Source: DATAOG01 sp963840925
Lineage (GTDB): Bacteria; Pseudomonadota; Alphaproteobacteria; Geminicoccales; Geminicoccaceae
Reading direction: 5' to 3'
NCBI GenBank assembly: GCA_963840925.1
Contig: CAWJAY010000007.1
Span: forward strand, 1-64,000
DNA: 64,000 nucleotides
Position 1 is the stretch's first letter. The number at the start of each line of letters is the position of its first letter. Positions 1-8,711 of this stretch are shown one piece after another. Both the position numbers and the translations under genes were made by a program. Below the pieces are notes generated by a model. That model was not told the origin of the DNA. It ran no database searches and was given only the letters and a program-made list of their open reading frames with translations.

Positions 1-497
1 CATCGTGAAGGTCCGATAGGCGGCGAAGGCGGCCGCTGGGTCCCGGATCGACCACTGCCAGATCGGATTCTTCCGCCCGTCCTTGAACGCGACTTTGGTG
101 TGCCGGACACCCCACCGGCCGTCGGAGGTCTGGTACTCGTGATGGCGATAGGTCGCGGCCCCGAACTCCGGCCGCGCGACATTGTCCTCGGTCCAGCCGA
201 TCGCGGCCTTGACCGCCTCGAGATAGACTGGATCCGCCTTGCCGCTCGAGCACTTCGAGCAGCCGGCCTGCAGGCCGCCGCTGGTGACCTTGACCCAGGC
301 CTGGGGCGTGCCGTTGTGGCCGTGCGGTATCCGCCCTCGGGGCCTGCCAGCGGGCAGAAGAACGCGAAGAAGCCGCGCTTATCCGGCCCGCTGTAGTTGA
401 GGTCGCGCCGGCCGCTCAGCTCGCGGGCCCGCGCTATGGCGAGCTCGCAGAAGCGCTCGGCGAGCGCGGCGGCGGTGGCGGCATGAGGGGAGGCCAT
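1..497 (-). pseudogene. Primase-like zinc-ribbon protein, N-terminal part, frameshifted, cut by window edge
   Basis: The minus-strand start is the ATG at 497, reading MASPHAATAAALAERF, with a GGAG-like site upstream. The first frame runs to about 328. The reading then continues in another frame as PHGHNGTPQAWVKVTSGG, followed by AGCSKCSSGK and the YRHHEYQTSDGRWGVRHTK region. A CP..H.H..C..C spacing followed by an aromatic, DG-rich beta segment resembles the zinc ribbon and linker at the start of phage primase or primase-polymerase proteins. It follows a nuclease and a helicase on the same strand, which fits a phage replication module. The rest lies left of the window, so the catalytic part is unseen. 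The function is an inference from pattern, not a secure family match. Confidence 0.4.
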
Positions 498-563
498 GGG
501 CTCGAGCTCCGAGAGGAGGGTGTGAGAGGGGCCGCTGGCGCGGCCCCTCGATCGATAGACGGC

Positions 564-1224
564 CTAGAGCAGGTCGCCCTCATCGCCGGCGTCGCCGGTG
601 TCCCAGGGCAGACCTCGGGCAGCGACCTTGCCGACCACCGACGACTTCAGGGTGACCCCGTCGCCAGCAATCCAGTCGACCAGCTCGTAGTCGAAATGCC
701 AGATCGTCTTGCCGTTCCAGGCGTAGTGGCCGGGCCGGATCAAGATGACTGGATTGCAGAACTGCGGACCATTGGCCGTGACTTGCGCGACGATGTCGCC
801 GAGCAAGGCGTGGATCCGATTGTCGTGCGAGACCCCCATGCTCGAGACCTGTGCAGGGCCAGCCCCTTCTCAGTCATGCTGTGCAGGTTCATCTGTGTGA
901 CCTTGCGCGGGCCGTTCTCGCCAAAGCCAACGAACGGCCCCGGCGGCTCGGGCAGGGCCGGATGCGCGGCCATGGGCGCCATCTTCTCCTCGGTCGGCTT
1001 GCCATTCGCCCAGACCTTGTAGCCGTGTTCCAGGCTCGCGACTGGAACCGCCCACTTGTGGGCAGCGGAACGGGCGACCGCTCGCGGCCGAAGATGCACG
1101 CCCCGGTCGCATGGTCGACTTCGATGAAGTCAAGCCGCTGCCGCCACCGCATGCCGGTGGTGGCCATCGCCGACCTGATGTTCTGCACCAGCGCAGCGTG
1201 CTGCAGGAAACTTGGTGGGACCAT
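564..1224 (-). pseudogene. Phage-type hypothetical protein, frameshifted
   Basis: Three minus-strand frames join into one plausible protein of about 215 residues. It starts at 1224 (MVPPSFLQHAALVQNIR, then IEVDHATGACIFGRE). It continues near 1060-890 with KWAVPVASLEHGYKVWANG and GPFVGFGENGPRKVTQMN, and ends in the frame of 564-839 with NGKTIWHFDYELVDWIAGDG and a TAG stop at 564. Two single-base shifts, near 1070 and 850, would restore it. I do not recognise the family. Its place between the DUF2800-like nuclease and the primase-like gene suggests a DNA-metabolism role in the element, but nothing catalytic is visible. Confidence 0.4.
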
Positions 1225-1376
1225 ACTGCTACGTAGTCATTTCACTGCTCTTAGTTTAGGGGTATTACAGACTTCATCGCGGCGGGTCCAAGAACGTCGG
1301 CGACACTCGAGCTCAGGGCGGCCGTAAGGTCGCGCAGACGTCGATCTCGGGGCGCGGGTCGTCGCGACTGTGACCG

Positions 1377-2293
1377 TCAGACTGCCATTACGCTTCCGCA
1401 CGAGTTTGTGTGAGTTAACTTGCCACCGCCGAGCAGGTAGGCCTCGGCGACTTTGTGGGCCTGGCGACCCAGTGATCTAAGACTCGGCGCCAGGGCCAGC
1501 GCGGCGTCGAGCTGGTTGGCGCCGAACTCGCCGGCGGCGACCAGCTCCGGGGCGGCGAGCTGGACGGCGACGCTGTCGCGGGCGACCGCGGCCAAGTGCG
1601 GGCAGACGCCGGCTGGCCGGACACCAGCGGCACCACGGCCCGTCGGCGTAGCGTGAAGTGCTCGCGCCGGATCCGGTCGAGGGTCTGGATCAGCCGGCGC
1701 GGAGCGCGCGCAGCGCCGCGAAAGTCCAGACGTGGCGTGCGCACCGGCTCGGCCGGCGCCCGCGGCTGGATCACCGCGGCGAGCGCCTCGCCGTCGCCCT
1801 CGATCGAGCGCGCGCGCTCGAGGATCAGGGCGAGCAGGTAGAGGCCGAGCTGCGGCGTGTCCGCGGCGACCGTGCTGGTACCCGTTCTTGAAGTCGGTCG
1901 ACGACCACGGCGCGTCGGCGGTCGCGATGTCGAGCCAGCCGAGATGCCGCCCCAGGCAGAGTGACCTGGTGCTCGATCAGGAGCCGCGGCCGGCGAGGTT
2001 CTCGGCGATCCAGTCGAGCGCGACCTGACCCGACGCGCGCATCGTGTCGTCGACCGGGATTCGGCGGCGTCGACGATGCACGGCCTCGATCCTGGGCCGG
2101 GTCGCCGCCGCGCAGCGCGTGCTCGAGCACCGCGTGCGCTGCCGTGCCGAGCGACGGCGTCGGCGCCGGCGACCCGCCGGGCGCCGCCGCTGGGCGAGCT
2201 GCCAGCTCTCGTGCAGGCGCGGATCCGCTCGAAGCTGACTCGGGCTGAGATCGCGGCGTGCGGGCGCTCCTCGACCTGGAGCTCATGCCGCAC
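1377..2293 (-). pseudogene. DUF2800/Cas4-like PD-(D/E)XK nuclease, frameshifted
   Basis: The pieces of this protein lie in three minus-strand frames. After a start near 2293 come the GTAAHAVLEHALRGGDP segment (about 2110-2170), a LIEHQVTLPG strand and a TDFKNGYQ-like stretch in a shifted frame. Next are QLGLYLLALILERA and VIQPRAP (about 1760-1850), then a WCRWCPA..CPHLAAVARD cysteine cluster near 1570-1630, and finally QLDAALALAPSLRSLGRQAHK. The order GTAAH, acidic core, QL.LYLLA, V.QPR, Cys cluster is that of phage DUF2800 proteins, which are RecB/Cas4-type nucleases. At least four indels break it. The helicase immediately upstream is its usual partner in phage early regions. Confidence 0.6.
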
Positions 2294-3648
2294 CGCCTCG
2301 AGGGCGCGATGTCGTCCGCCTTGCGGACCAGCAGCTCGGCGACCGCCTCATCGATCGAGCCCGGGATCACCAGGACCTCGCCGAGCACCGGGCGGTGCTG
2401 GCCGATCCGGTGGCAGCCGCTTCAGCGCCTGGAATTCCGGGCCGGGGACAAAGCTCTGCTCCAGGAAGACCGCGCGCCGGCCTGCGGTCAGCGTGATCGC
2501 CTGGCCGGCGGCGGGGATCTGGCCGATGAAGACCCGGCACGCCGGATCGCTCTGGAAGCGCGCGACCGCGCGCTCGCGCTCACGCTGAGGCGTGTCGCCG
2601 GTGATCAGGACCGGCTTGTGCCGGGCCAGGCGCTCGATGCAGCTCCTCAGCGCGGCGACGTGCCAGCCCCAGAGCCAGGACCTTCGGCTCGCCCTCGTCG
2701 AGCGCGTCCTCGGTCCAGGCCGCGGTCGCGCGCGACCTTGGCATCGGCGAGCAGCCGGCGCAGCCGCGCGACATTGCCTTCGACGCCGCGCAGATCGCCG
2801 GTCGCGATCGCGGCGCGGAGCTGCTCGGCCTCGGGGCTGTGCCTCAGATCGGCGATCGCGGCGGCATCGACCGCCTCGACCGGCAGCGGGCGGATGCACC
2901 AGGCGCAGCGGCGGCAGATCGCGCTCGACCTCCTCGCGCGACGGCCGGTGCCAGAACGGCCGCAGCCGCCGGGCGAGCTCCGGGCGTGGTCGCGGATTGG
3001 CGCCGACAATCTGCTCGATCTCTTACACGCCGAGCGCGTCCGGATCGTGGCGCAGCCGGACCAGGCAGTAGCGGGCGACGAAGTCGTCGTAGCTCAAGTG
3101 GTCGATCAGGTCGGGCGCCAGCGCCCGCAGGGCCGACCAGAGCTCGGAGGGATGGCCGTTCGGCGGCGTGCCGGTCAGCAAGATCACGCGGGCGCAGCGG
3201 GCGAGCAGGCCGTCGCCGGCGCAGCGTGGGCCGAGCAGGAGCCTGGTCCGCTTCGCGGTCCGGCTCTTGAGGGCGTGGCTCTCGTCGCGGATCGCGAGGT
3301 CGAAGCCGGGCGCAAGCGACCACTTCGGCGCCGCGGTCGTTGACGGCCACGATAGTCGTAGCGCAGATGATCACGAAGCGACGGGCCCGGCCGGTCAGGG
3401 CGGCGCCAGCGACCAGGTCGCGCAGCAGGACAGCGCGCGCCTCGGGCCACCAGCTCGCGACCTCGGCCATCCACACGCCGGTCGCGATCGCGCGGGCAGA
3501 CGACCAAGATCCGCTGCGCGCCGGTCCGCCGGGCGAACTCGATCGCGACCGCGGTCTTGCCCGCGCCGGGCTGGGCGGCGAGCAGCGTGGCGCCGGCCTC
3601 GAGCGCCGCGATCGCGTGCTGCTGGTAGGGGTAGAAGGGCTGCCGCAT
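2283..3648 (-). pseudogene. SNF2-type DEAD/H helicase, frameshifted
   Basis: The start is the ATG at 3648, MRQPFYPYQQHAIAALEAG, followed by a Walker A box in LLAAQPGAGKTAVAIEFARR (residues about 22-40). After several frame changes the C-terminal helicase lobe appears around 2350-2660 with LARHKPVLITGDTPQRERE, VFIGQIPAAGQAITLTAGRR and VFLEQSFVPGPEFQA. This is the pattern of motifs IV to VI in phage SNF2-like helicases. The tail IPGSIDEAVAELLVRKADDI (near 2330) is typical of the protein end. About 450 residues are expected in the intact form. The gene runs directly into the nuclease gene, overlapping or abutting its start. Confidence 0.65.
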
Positions 3649-3708
3649 TGGGGGCTGCTTTCGGGGGGGAGCGGCGGCCGGCCTTGCGGCCGGCCGCCAC
3701 GTGAGCCG

Positions 3709-4066
3709 CTAGAGGCCGAGACTCGTGCTGAGCCGAGGTCTGCGTGCTCGTTATGCCCGATGGCCCGCGTACCCGGGCGCGCACCCGCGACCAGGTACCG
3801 CCATCGTCGTTGCGGCCAGCTGCTCGATTTCGGTGCGAGAGATCAAAGCCCGGCGGCGGCCGAGCCCGTCCCAGATCACCCTGGCGATGCGCCCGCCGGC
3901 AGATCGAGGTCGACTGTCGTCGGCGCCCGGCCTCCGGCCAAGGAGGCGGTCCAATGCGGCCCGCAAGTCGACGTGAGCGTCGATCGCAAGGGCCGTGGGC
4001 TGGGCCGCCCTCCGTGTTCGCGATTGCGGTCTTGAGTCCTCGCATACGGAACTGTTCCATATCCAC
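3709..4066 (-). pseudogene. Small hypothetical protein upstream of the helicase, frameshifted
   Basis: A minus-strand reading starts at 4066 (MDMEQFRMRGLKTAIANTEG). It shifts frame near 3970 into RAALDRLLGRRPGADD, then gives GRIARVIWDGLGRRRALISR followed by TEIEQLAA, and can end TSLGL at 3709. Joined, it would be about 115 residues and lies 60 bases before the helicase start on the same strand. The charged RTEIEQL segment could be a helix, but I see no assignable domain. It may be an accessory or regulatory gene of the element. Confidence is limited because the reading needs two indels. Confidence 0.3.
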
Positions 4067-4077
4067 GGGTTATCTCT

Positions 4078-4457
4078 GACCCTCTTCTAGGCTCGGCGCG
4101 TCCAACGCCGATAGTTGCGCCGGGGCGGGGTGCCCAGGCGGTCGAGAGCTTCGCAGAATTGGTGAGTTGAGCAGGGTTCGCGGTGCTAGCCGCGACCCTG
4201 CTCGCGCCACAACTCAGCCGTGGCTTCAAGTCGATCGTGCCACGGGGCCGTGGAACAACTTCACCCCGGACGACCATTCGGTCGACCGTCCGGTCACTGC
4301 GATTGATTTGGCGCGGCGAAGTCCCGCTTCGGCATGAAGCCCGGCACGGGGAAACCCGGATTCGGACATTTGAAGGCGTGCTCGCTCGTCATCAGGTACA
4401 ACGAGCGACATATAAGGGGCCAGCGCCCGGCCCTCAATTCAGTTGATTTCAGCGAGA
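4078..4457. other. Stretch inside the mobile element without a supportable gene
   Basis: This 380-base stretch is less GC-rich than its surroundings and separates two minus-strand genes of the element. It may hold the early promoter for the replication module. A short minus reading at 4294-4395 (MTSEHAFKCPNPGFPVPGF) is open, but it has no recognisable domain and no clear ribosome site. Confidence 0.3.
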
Positions 4458-5030
4458 TTAGCGCAGTTGTTGCCACATTTTAGTCTTATCGTACTTCTTG
4501 AGGAACTTCGAGGCTTGATGCCGGGCGGCGCTCTGGAGCGCCGCCTTGGGTCTTGAAGCCGCCCCTGCTTCGCGAGTTGCAGATACGCGGCGTTGGCCGA
4601 GCGGACCTCACCAGCTTTGAGCAGCCTGAGCACTTCGGCCTCGGCCGCGTCGTCGTCTAGCGATGGCCAACGGCGTACGGTCGTCGATCTTCTTGGGTGG
4701 CGGCGTCGGATCGGTCGCCGGCGGCATGAGCTTGCTGAAGGACGCCTCCACGGTCTCGCGCTCGACCTCGAATGGGATCCAACTTTGCCTGGAGCCTTCG
4801 GGCGTGATCACGCAGTAAGGGCGGAGCCAAGCGTAGGCTGGCCAATTGACCAGGCTGCCGGCTCGGAAGAGCTGCTGCACATCTATCGACGACCCGAGGC
4901 CTCGGACTTTGATACGATCTTCCACCTCCGTCCTGGAGACTGACACCGCCGAATATATTCCGGATCTTCGCCCAGAAACGATTGCCGCGCGAGTTCGAGC
5001 ACCTCGGCGGCGGACATCATGGAAAAGACC
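4458..5030 (-). pseudogene. Hypothetical protein of the integrated element, frameshifted
   Basis: The reading starts at ATG 5030 or 5027 (MSAAEVLELARQSFLGEDPE). It moves near 4930 into the frame with SSIDVQQLFRAGSLVNWPAY, then AWLRPYCVITPEGSRQSWIP and ETVEASFSKLMPPATDPTPP. It ends near 4458 after AEVLRLLKAGEVRSANAAY and a lysine-rich tail, HQASKFLKKYDKTKMWQQLR. The joined length is about 190 residues. I do not recognise it. The proline-rich linker and the basic C-terminus suggest two small domains. It sits between the integrase and the replication genes, on their strand. Confidence 0.35.
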
Positions 5031-5177
5031 AAGGGGCATGCGCCCTCCGCATAGGCGCGGTCCGCGAGGATGGTGTGCGCGGCGTGAGCGCGGAACCAGC
5101 ATTTCGGAAGCGGGAAAACCCCCGCCCGCCCCCCCTAGCCGCGCGCCGACTAGGCTATTCGGGTCGGCAGCGGCTGC

Positions 5178-5312
5178 CTAGCCCCAGCAAGCGGTGATCA
5201 CGCGCATCGGCGCGGCCGGCTCGAGGGCCGGGTCAGGCAAGGCCGCGATGTGGCGCCGCACCTCAGAAATCGCCTCCACATGCGTGCGCAAACTATTGAT
5301 ATTGCACGTCAT
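5178..5312 (-). CDS. Small ORF of 44 residues downstream of integrase
   Basis: An intact minus-strand reading from ATG 5312 to TAG at 5178 gives MTCNINSLRTHVEAISEVRR, then HIAALPDPALEP and a short hydrophobic end. It begins 20 bases after the integrase stop, and an AGG sits a few bases before its ATG. The first 25 residues look helical and amphipathic. No family is recognised. Excisionase-like or helper proteins are often found next to integrases, but no winged-helix signature is visible here, so the role is open. Confidence 0.35.
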   Translation of the reverse strand: MTCNINSLRTHVEAISEVRRHIAALPDPALEPAAPMRVITACWG

Positions 5313-5331
5313 GCCTGGCGCTCTTGAAGAT

Positions 5332-6479
5332 TTAAGGTCGTGGAGGGAAGTAGTCCGCCCAAGCCTGGACCGCCGCCGCCTTCTCGGCTCGATATTCCGC
5401 CCGATTGTACACCCCGGCGATCCCCGCCTTGTGCCCGCTCTGGCGGTTGACCTGCAACGCCTCGATCACGTGCGGCGGAGCGATCCCGCAGCTCGGCCAT
5501 GTGGGTGACGAACGACCTCCTCAAATCGTGCAGCCGCCAAAGAGCGCTCAGCTGCAACGCCGATCGAGCCGGCCCTTTGAGCGGCTCCATCCGCTGTAGC
5601 CTCCAACTCCTTGGCCGAATACGAGTTCTCGGGTCCGCGGCCGCCCGCTCAGGAGCTCCACCGTCTGGCGGGCCAGCGGCAAGCTATGCGCTCTAGCGTT
5701 CTTGGCCCGCTCGCCGGGGAGCTCCAGATACCCTTCTCGAGGTCAAGCTCGCCCCATTTCAGGTTCCCGATCTCGGACTTCCTGGCGCCGGTCAGGATCG
5801 CCAGCCGGACGATACGTCGTGGTCGCTGCCCGAGGCGGTCGCTGCCCACAGCACTCTGAGCTCCTCTAGCGAGAGCACCCGCTCCCTGGTCCGCTCGGGG
5901 CCTTTCCAGTCGCCGCGACCGGGTTGACCTCGACAATGCCCTGCCGGATCGCCCAGGCGAACAGCGCCCGCAGCGCGGCCCACGCCCGGTTGGCGGCGAC
6001 CGGGCCATGCGCGGCCTTCAGCTGAGCAGCTGGGCGGCGATCTGCCGCAGGGTCAGCTCGGCGAGCGGCCGGGCGTGGAAGGGCGCCCAGTGATCGAGCA
6101 AGTGCCGCTTAACCTCGATCAGCGACCGCGGCCGCAGGGTAGTGCCATGGTCGGCAAGGTAGCCCTCGACCGCGGCGAGCAGGGTGTCGCTCGTGGGCGC
6201 GGGCGCCGCGTAGCGGGGCGCCGTCTGCGGCGTCGGCTGGCGCGCCTGCCTGAGCGCGTCGTGGGCTTGCTCCCGAGCCTCGTCCAGTGAGATCACCTCG
6301 GCGTTGCCCAGCGTGATCTCGGCGGGCTTGCCGCCGATCCGGGTCCGCAGTGCCCACGACCGGGTGCCGCTCGGCTGCACGACCAGATACAGGCCCGGCT
6401 GCCGGCCATCGGGGATCTCGTACCGGGTCGCGCGCGGCCGGGCGCGATCGACGGCGGTCTGCGAGAGCGGCTTGGCCAT
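5332..6479 (-). pseudogene. Tyrosine recombinase (phage/island integrase), frameshifted
   Basis: The start is ATG 6479 (MAKPLSQTAVDRARP), with GAGGACCTCC just upstream. The N-terminal DUF4102-type arm-binding domain is intact (GLYLVVQPSGTRSWALR, then ITLGNAEVISLDEAREQA), as is the start of the core-binding domain (VEGYLADHGTTLRP). The catalytic domain is spread over frames. The first catalytic Arg is in LAILTGARKSEIGNLKWGE (about 5790), HxxR is in LHDLRRSFVTHMAEL (about 5525), and the nucleophile Tyr is in GIAGVYNRAEYR (about 5410). The stop is at 5332. About 380 residues would be expected. Three or more indels interrupt it, so it is dead or misread. It points away from tRNA-Pro, the usual layout for integrases that use a tRNA 3' end. 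Confidence 0.8.
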
Positions 6480-6493
6480 CGGAGGTCCTCTTT

Positions 6494-6535
6494 GGGGTAA
6501 CCAGGGGTAACGGGGTAACAAATTTGCGTTACCCC
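6494..6535. repeat. GGGGTAAC repeats upstream of the integrase
   Basis: Three direct copies of GGGGTAAC occur at 6494-6501, 6504-6511 and 6512-6519. One inverted copy, GTTACCCC, lies at 6528-6535 across an AT-rich 8-base spacer. They sit 15-56 bases before the integrase start, between it and the tRNA. This placement fits arm-type binding sites of the integrase or an operator for its own control. The role is inferred; the repeats themselves are exact. Confidence 0.6.
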
Positions 6536-6633
6536 GCCAATATGGCGTGTACACGCCACTCGCCAAGGCCCGCGCGAGGGCCTGAAAGATGGGAGATTTC
6601 CTGGGATTTCTGGGGAGAGAAGGGGAGGTTAAA

Positions 6634-6656
6634 TGGTCGGAGCGGCCGGATTCGAA
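6634..6656. other. Probable attachment site at the tRNA-Pro 3' end
   Basis: The integrase gene starts 155 bases from the tRNA 3' end, and the element genes lie only on that side. Tyrosine integrases of the DUF4102 type commonly recombine within the T arm and acceptor end of a tRNA. This end is therefore the likely junction that keeps the tRNA intact. The second copy would lie left of base 1, so it cannot be confirmed here. Confidence 0.45.
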
Positions 6657-6710
6657 CCGGCGACCCCCAGTCCCCCAGACTGATGCGCTACCAGGCTGCG
6701 CTACGCTCCG
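6634..6710 (-). tRNA. tRNA-Pro (anticodon GGG)
   Basis: The minus strand folds into a full cloverleaf. The 7-bp acceptor stem is CGGAGCG/CGCTCCG. The D arm is GCGCAGCCTGGTAGCGC. The anticodon stem TCAGT/ACTGG carries the loop CTGGGGG with GGG at positions 34-36. The T arm is GCCGGTTCGAATCCGGC. The discriminator A is followed by an encoded CCA, at 6636-6634. The GGG anticodon assigns proline. The gene is complete and lies between the island and core genes, with its 3' end facing the integrase. Confidence 0.95.
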
Positions 6711-6777
6711 ACCGGTCGTCTCCGGCCTGTTATAGTGGTCCGTGGCCGGCGCGACAACGTCCGGCCGTCGGCCCGGC

Positions 6778-7272
6778 TCAGTCGGCCGCCTCGCGCAGCT
6801 CGGTGCGCAGTGCCACCAGCTCCTCGCGCAGCTGGCGCAGGCGGGCGCGGACCTCGGGCGCCAGCACCACGGGCGCCACCGGCTCGGCCGGGCTCACCGC
6901 CGGCGCCGCGGTCGCGGGCCTGAGCTCGACCTCGGGGCTGTCGTCGTCGACGCCGTCGTCGCCGGGCGCCCGTTTCTGCCCGCGCAGCAGCTTCTGGGCG
7001 CCCTTGATCGTGTAGCCTTCCTCGTACAGCAGCGAGCGGATCTGGCGCAAAAGGTCGACGTCCTCGGGCCGGTAGTAGCGCCGGCCGCCGCCGCGCTTGA
7101 GCGGCCGGACCTGCGGGAACTTGCTCTCCCAAAAGCGCAGCACGTGCTGGGCGACGTCGAGCTCGCCCGCGACCTCGCTGATGGTCCGAAACGCGGCTGC
7201 CGATTTCGGCGGCCGGGCGCCTGCGCGCTGCCTGATCGTGCCGTTGGTCGCGCCTTCCGCCGAGCCAACCAT
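6778..7272 (-). CDS. MerR-family transcriptional regulator
   Basis: This is a 164-residue protein whose ATG at 7272 overlaps the ihfA stop in an ATGA junction. An N-terminal winged helix-turn-helix of MerR type is clear: TISEVAGELDVAQHVLRFWE, then FPQVRPLKRGGGRRYYRPED, with the conserved W-E-S and R-R-Y-Y-R-P-E-D positions. A helix containing LLYEEGYTIKGAQKLL follows. The C-terminus has a variable linker and a short coiled coil (RLRQLREELVALRTELREA). There are no metal-binding cysteines. This ihfA-MerR pair is a conserved arrangement in Alphaproteobacteria, but the regulon is not known from sequence. Confidence 0.9.
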   Translation of the reverse strand: MVGSAEGATNGTIRQRAGARPPKSAAAFRTISEVAGELDVAQHVLRFWESKFPQVRPLKRGGGRRYYRPEDVDLLRQIRSLLYEEGYTIKGAQKLLRGQKRAPGDDGVDDDSPEVELRPATAAPAVSPAEPVAPVVLAPEVRARLRQLREELVALRTELREAAD

Positions 7273-7595
7273 CAATCTTCCTCCGCGTCGGGCGTGGTGT
7301 CGCCGTGGCCGTTGATCCGATCTTTGAGCAGCTGCGAGGGGCGGAACACCAGGACCCGGCGCGGCATGATCGGCACCTCCTCGCCGGTTTTCGGATTGCG
7401 GCCGATCCGCCGGCCCTTGCGGCGGACCGAGAAGGTGCCGAACGACGAGATCTTGACGACCCCGTCGGCAATCAGCGAATCGCCGATCTCGGTCAGGATT
7501 CGATCGACCAAGTCGGCGGACTCGCTGCGCGACAGCCCGACTTCCTGATAAACCGCTTCGGCAAGATGTGCCCTGGTCAGGGTCCTGCCCTTCAT
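7272..7595 (-). CDS. ihfA: Integration host factor subunit alpha
   Basis: This 107-residue HU/IHF-fold protein bends DNA as a heterodimer with IhfB. It starts MKGRTLTRAHLAEAVYQEVG and carries the family core: VKISSFGTFSVRRKGRRIGR, then NPKTGEEVPIMPRRVLVFRP, including the conserved NPKTGE and the intercalating Pro in the beta arm. Length and sequence favour IhfA over HU. The IHF it forms could serve phage-type integration next door, though the gene itself is core. It is translationally coupled to the MerR gene downstream. Confidence 0.95.
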   Translation of the reverse strand: MKGRTLTRAHLAEAVYQEVGLSRSESADLVDRILTEIGDSLIADGVVKISSFGTFSVRRKGRRIGRNPKTGEEVPIMPRRVLVFRPSQLLKDRINGHGDTTPDAEED

Positions 7596-7724
7596 CGCCC
7601 CGGAACCTCAAAAACGTCAGCGATCAAAAAACCTAGCGGTTTCAGGAGGTTCCGTCAACAGGCGAAGACCGAGCCTCGGCCGGGCCGGTGCGGCGCGGTT
7701 GCCGGCAGGGTTGCGGGCGCGCGG

Positions 7725-8696
7725 CTACCAGCGGGCGAGGGCCGCACCCCAGGTGAATCCGCCGCCCATCGCGTTCATCACGAGCAGTTGCTCGGGGCGC
7801 AGACGCCCGGCCTCGGCGGCCTCGGCCAGCGCCAGCGGGATCGAGGCGGCCGAGGTGTTGGCGTGCCGGTCGACCGTCACCAGCACGCGTTCTTCGGCGA
7901 TCCCGAGCCGTCTGGCGACCGCGTCCAGGATCCGCCGGTTGGCTTGGTGGGGCACCAGCCAGTCGACGTCGTCGACGGTGAGATCGGCCGCCTGGAGCAC
8001 CCGCTGGCTCGCCGTGGTCAGCGTCTGGACCGCGTGCCGGAAGACCTCGCGGCCCTGCATGCGCAGATGGCCGGTGGTCCCGGTCGAGGACGGCCCGCCG
8101 TCGACGTAGAGGTCGTCGTAGTGGCGGCCGTCGCCGCCCAGGTGGGTGCCGAGGATCCCGCGATCGAAAGTCGTGCCGGTGCCGGTCTCGGCGCGCAGCA
8201 CGAGCGCGCCGGCGCCATCGCCGAACAGCACGCAGGTCGTGCGGTCCTGCCAGTCGAGCAGGCGCGAGAAGGTCTCGCTGCCGATCACGAGCGCGGTCTT
8301 GGCCTGGCCGGTGATCAGGAACTTCTCGGCGACCGCGAGCGCGAAGATGAAGCCGCTGCAGACCGCCTGCAGGTCGAAGCCGACCGCGCGCACCGCGCCG
8401 AGCTTGCGCTGGACCGCCATCGCGCAGGCCGGAAAGGTGTGGTCGGGGGTCGAGGTCGCGACCACGATCAGATCGACCCGCTCGGGCCCGAGGCCGGCGT
8501 TGGCGAGGGCGGCCGCGGCCGCGGCCCGGGCGAGATCGGAGGTCAGCTCGCCGTCGGCGGCGATGTGGCGCTGGCAGATGCCGGTCCGCTCGACGATCCA
8601 GGCATCGCTGGTATCGACCGTGCGGGCGAGCTCGTCGTTGCTGACCACCCGGGCCGGCAGATAGGCGCCGCTGCCGACGATGCGCGCGCGGATCAT
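7725..8696 (-). CDS. fabH: Beta-ketoacyl-ACP synthase III
   Basis: FabH condenses acetyl-CoA with malonyl-ACP to start fatty acid synthesis in the cytoplasm. The 323-residue length is normal. The catalytic triad is present: Cys113 in LQAVCSGF, His in WLVPHQANRRI (about 248) and Asn in DRHANTSAASIPLAL (about 278). The N-terminal GSGAYLPARVVSNDEL and the C-terminal MNAMGGGFTWGAAL are also typical. It starts 15 bases after plsX and belongs to the rpmF-plsX-fabH run. Confidence 0.96.
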   Translation of the reverse strand: MIRARIVGSGAYLPARVVSNDELARTVDTSDAWIVERTGICQRHIAADGELTSDLARAAAAAALANAGLGPERVDLIVVATSTPDHTFPACAMAVQRKLGAVRAVGFDLQAVCSGFIFALAVAEKFLITGQAKTALVIGSETFSRLLDWQDRTTCVLFGDGAGALVLRAETGTGTTFDRGILGTHLGGDGRHYDDLYVDGGPSSTGTTGHLRMQGREVFRHAVQTLTTASQRVLQAADLTVDDVDWLVPHQANRRILDAVARRLGIAEERVLVTVDRHANTSAASIPLALAEAAEAGRLRPEQLLVMNAMGGGFTWGAALARW

Positions 8697-8711
8697 CGCG
8701 GGCGATCGCAG

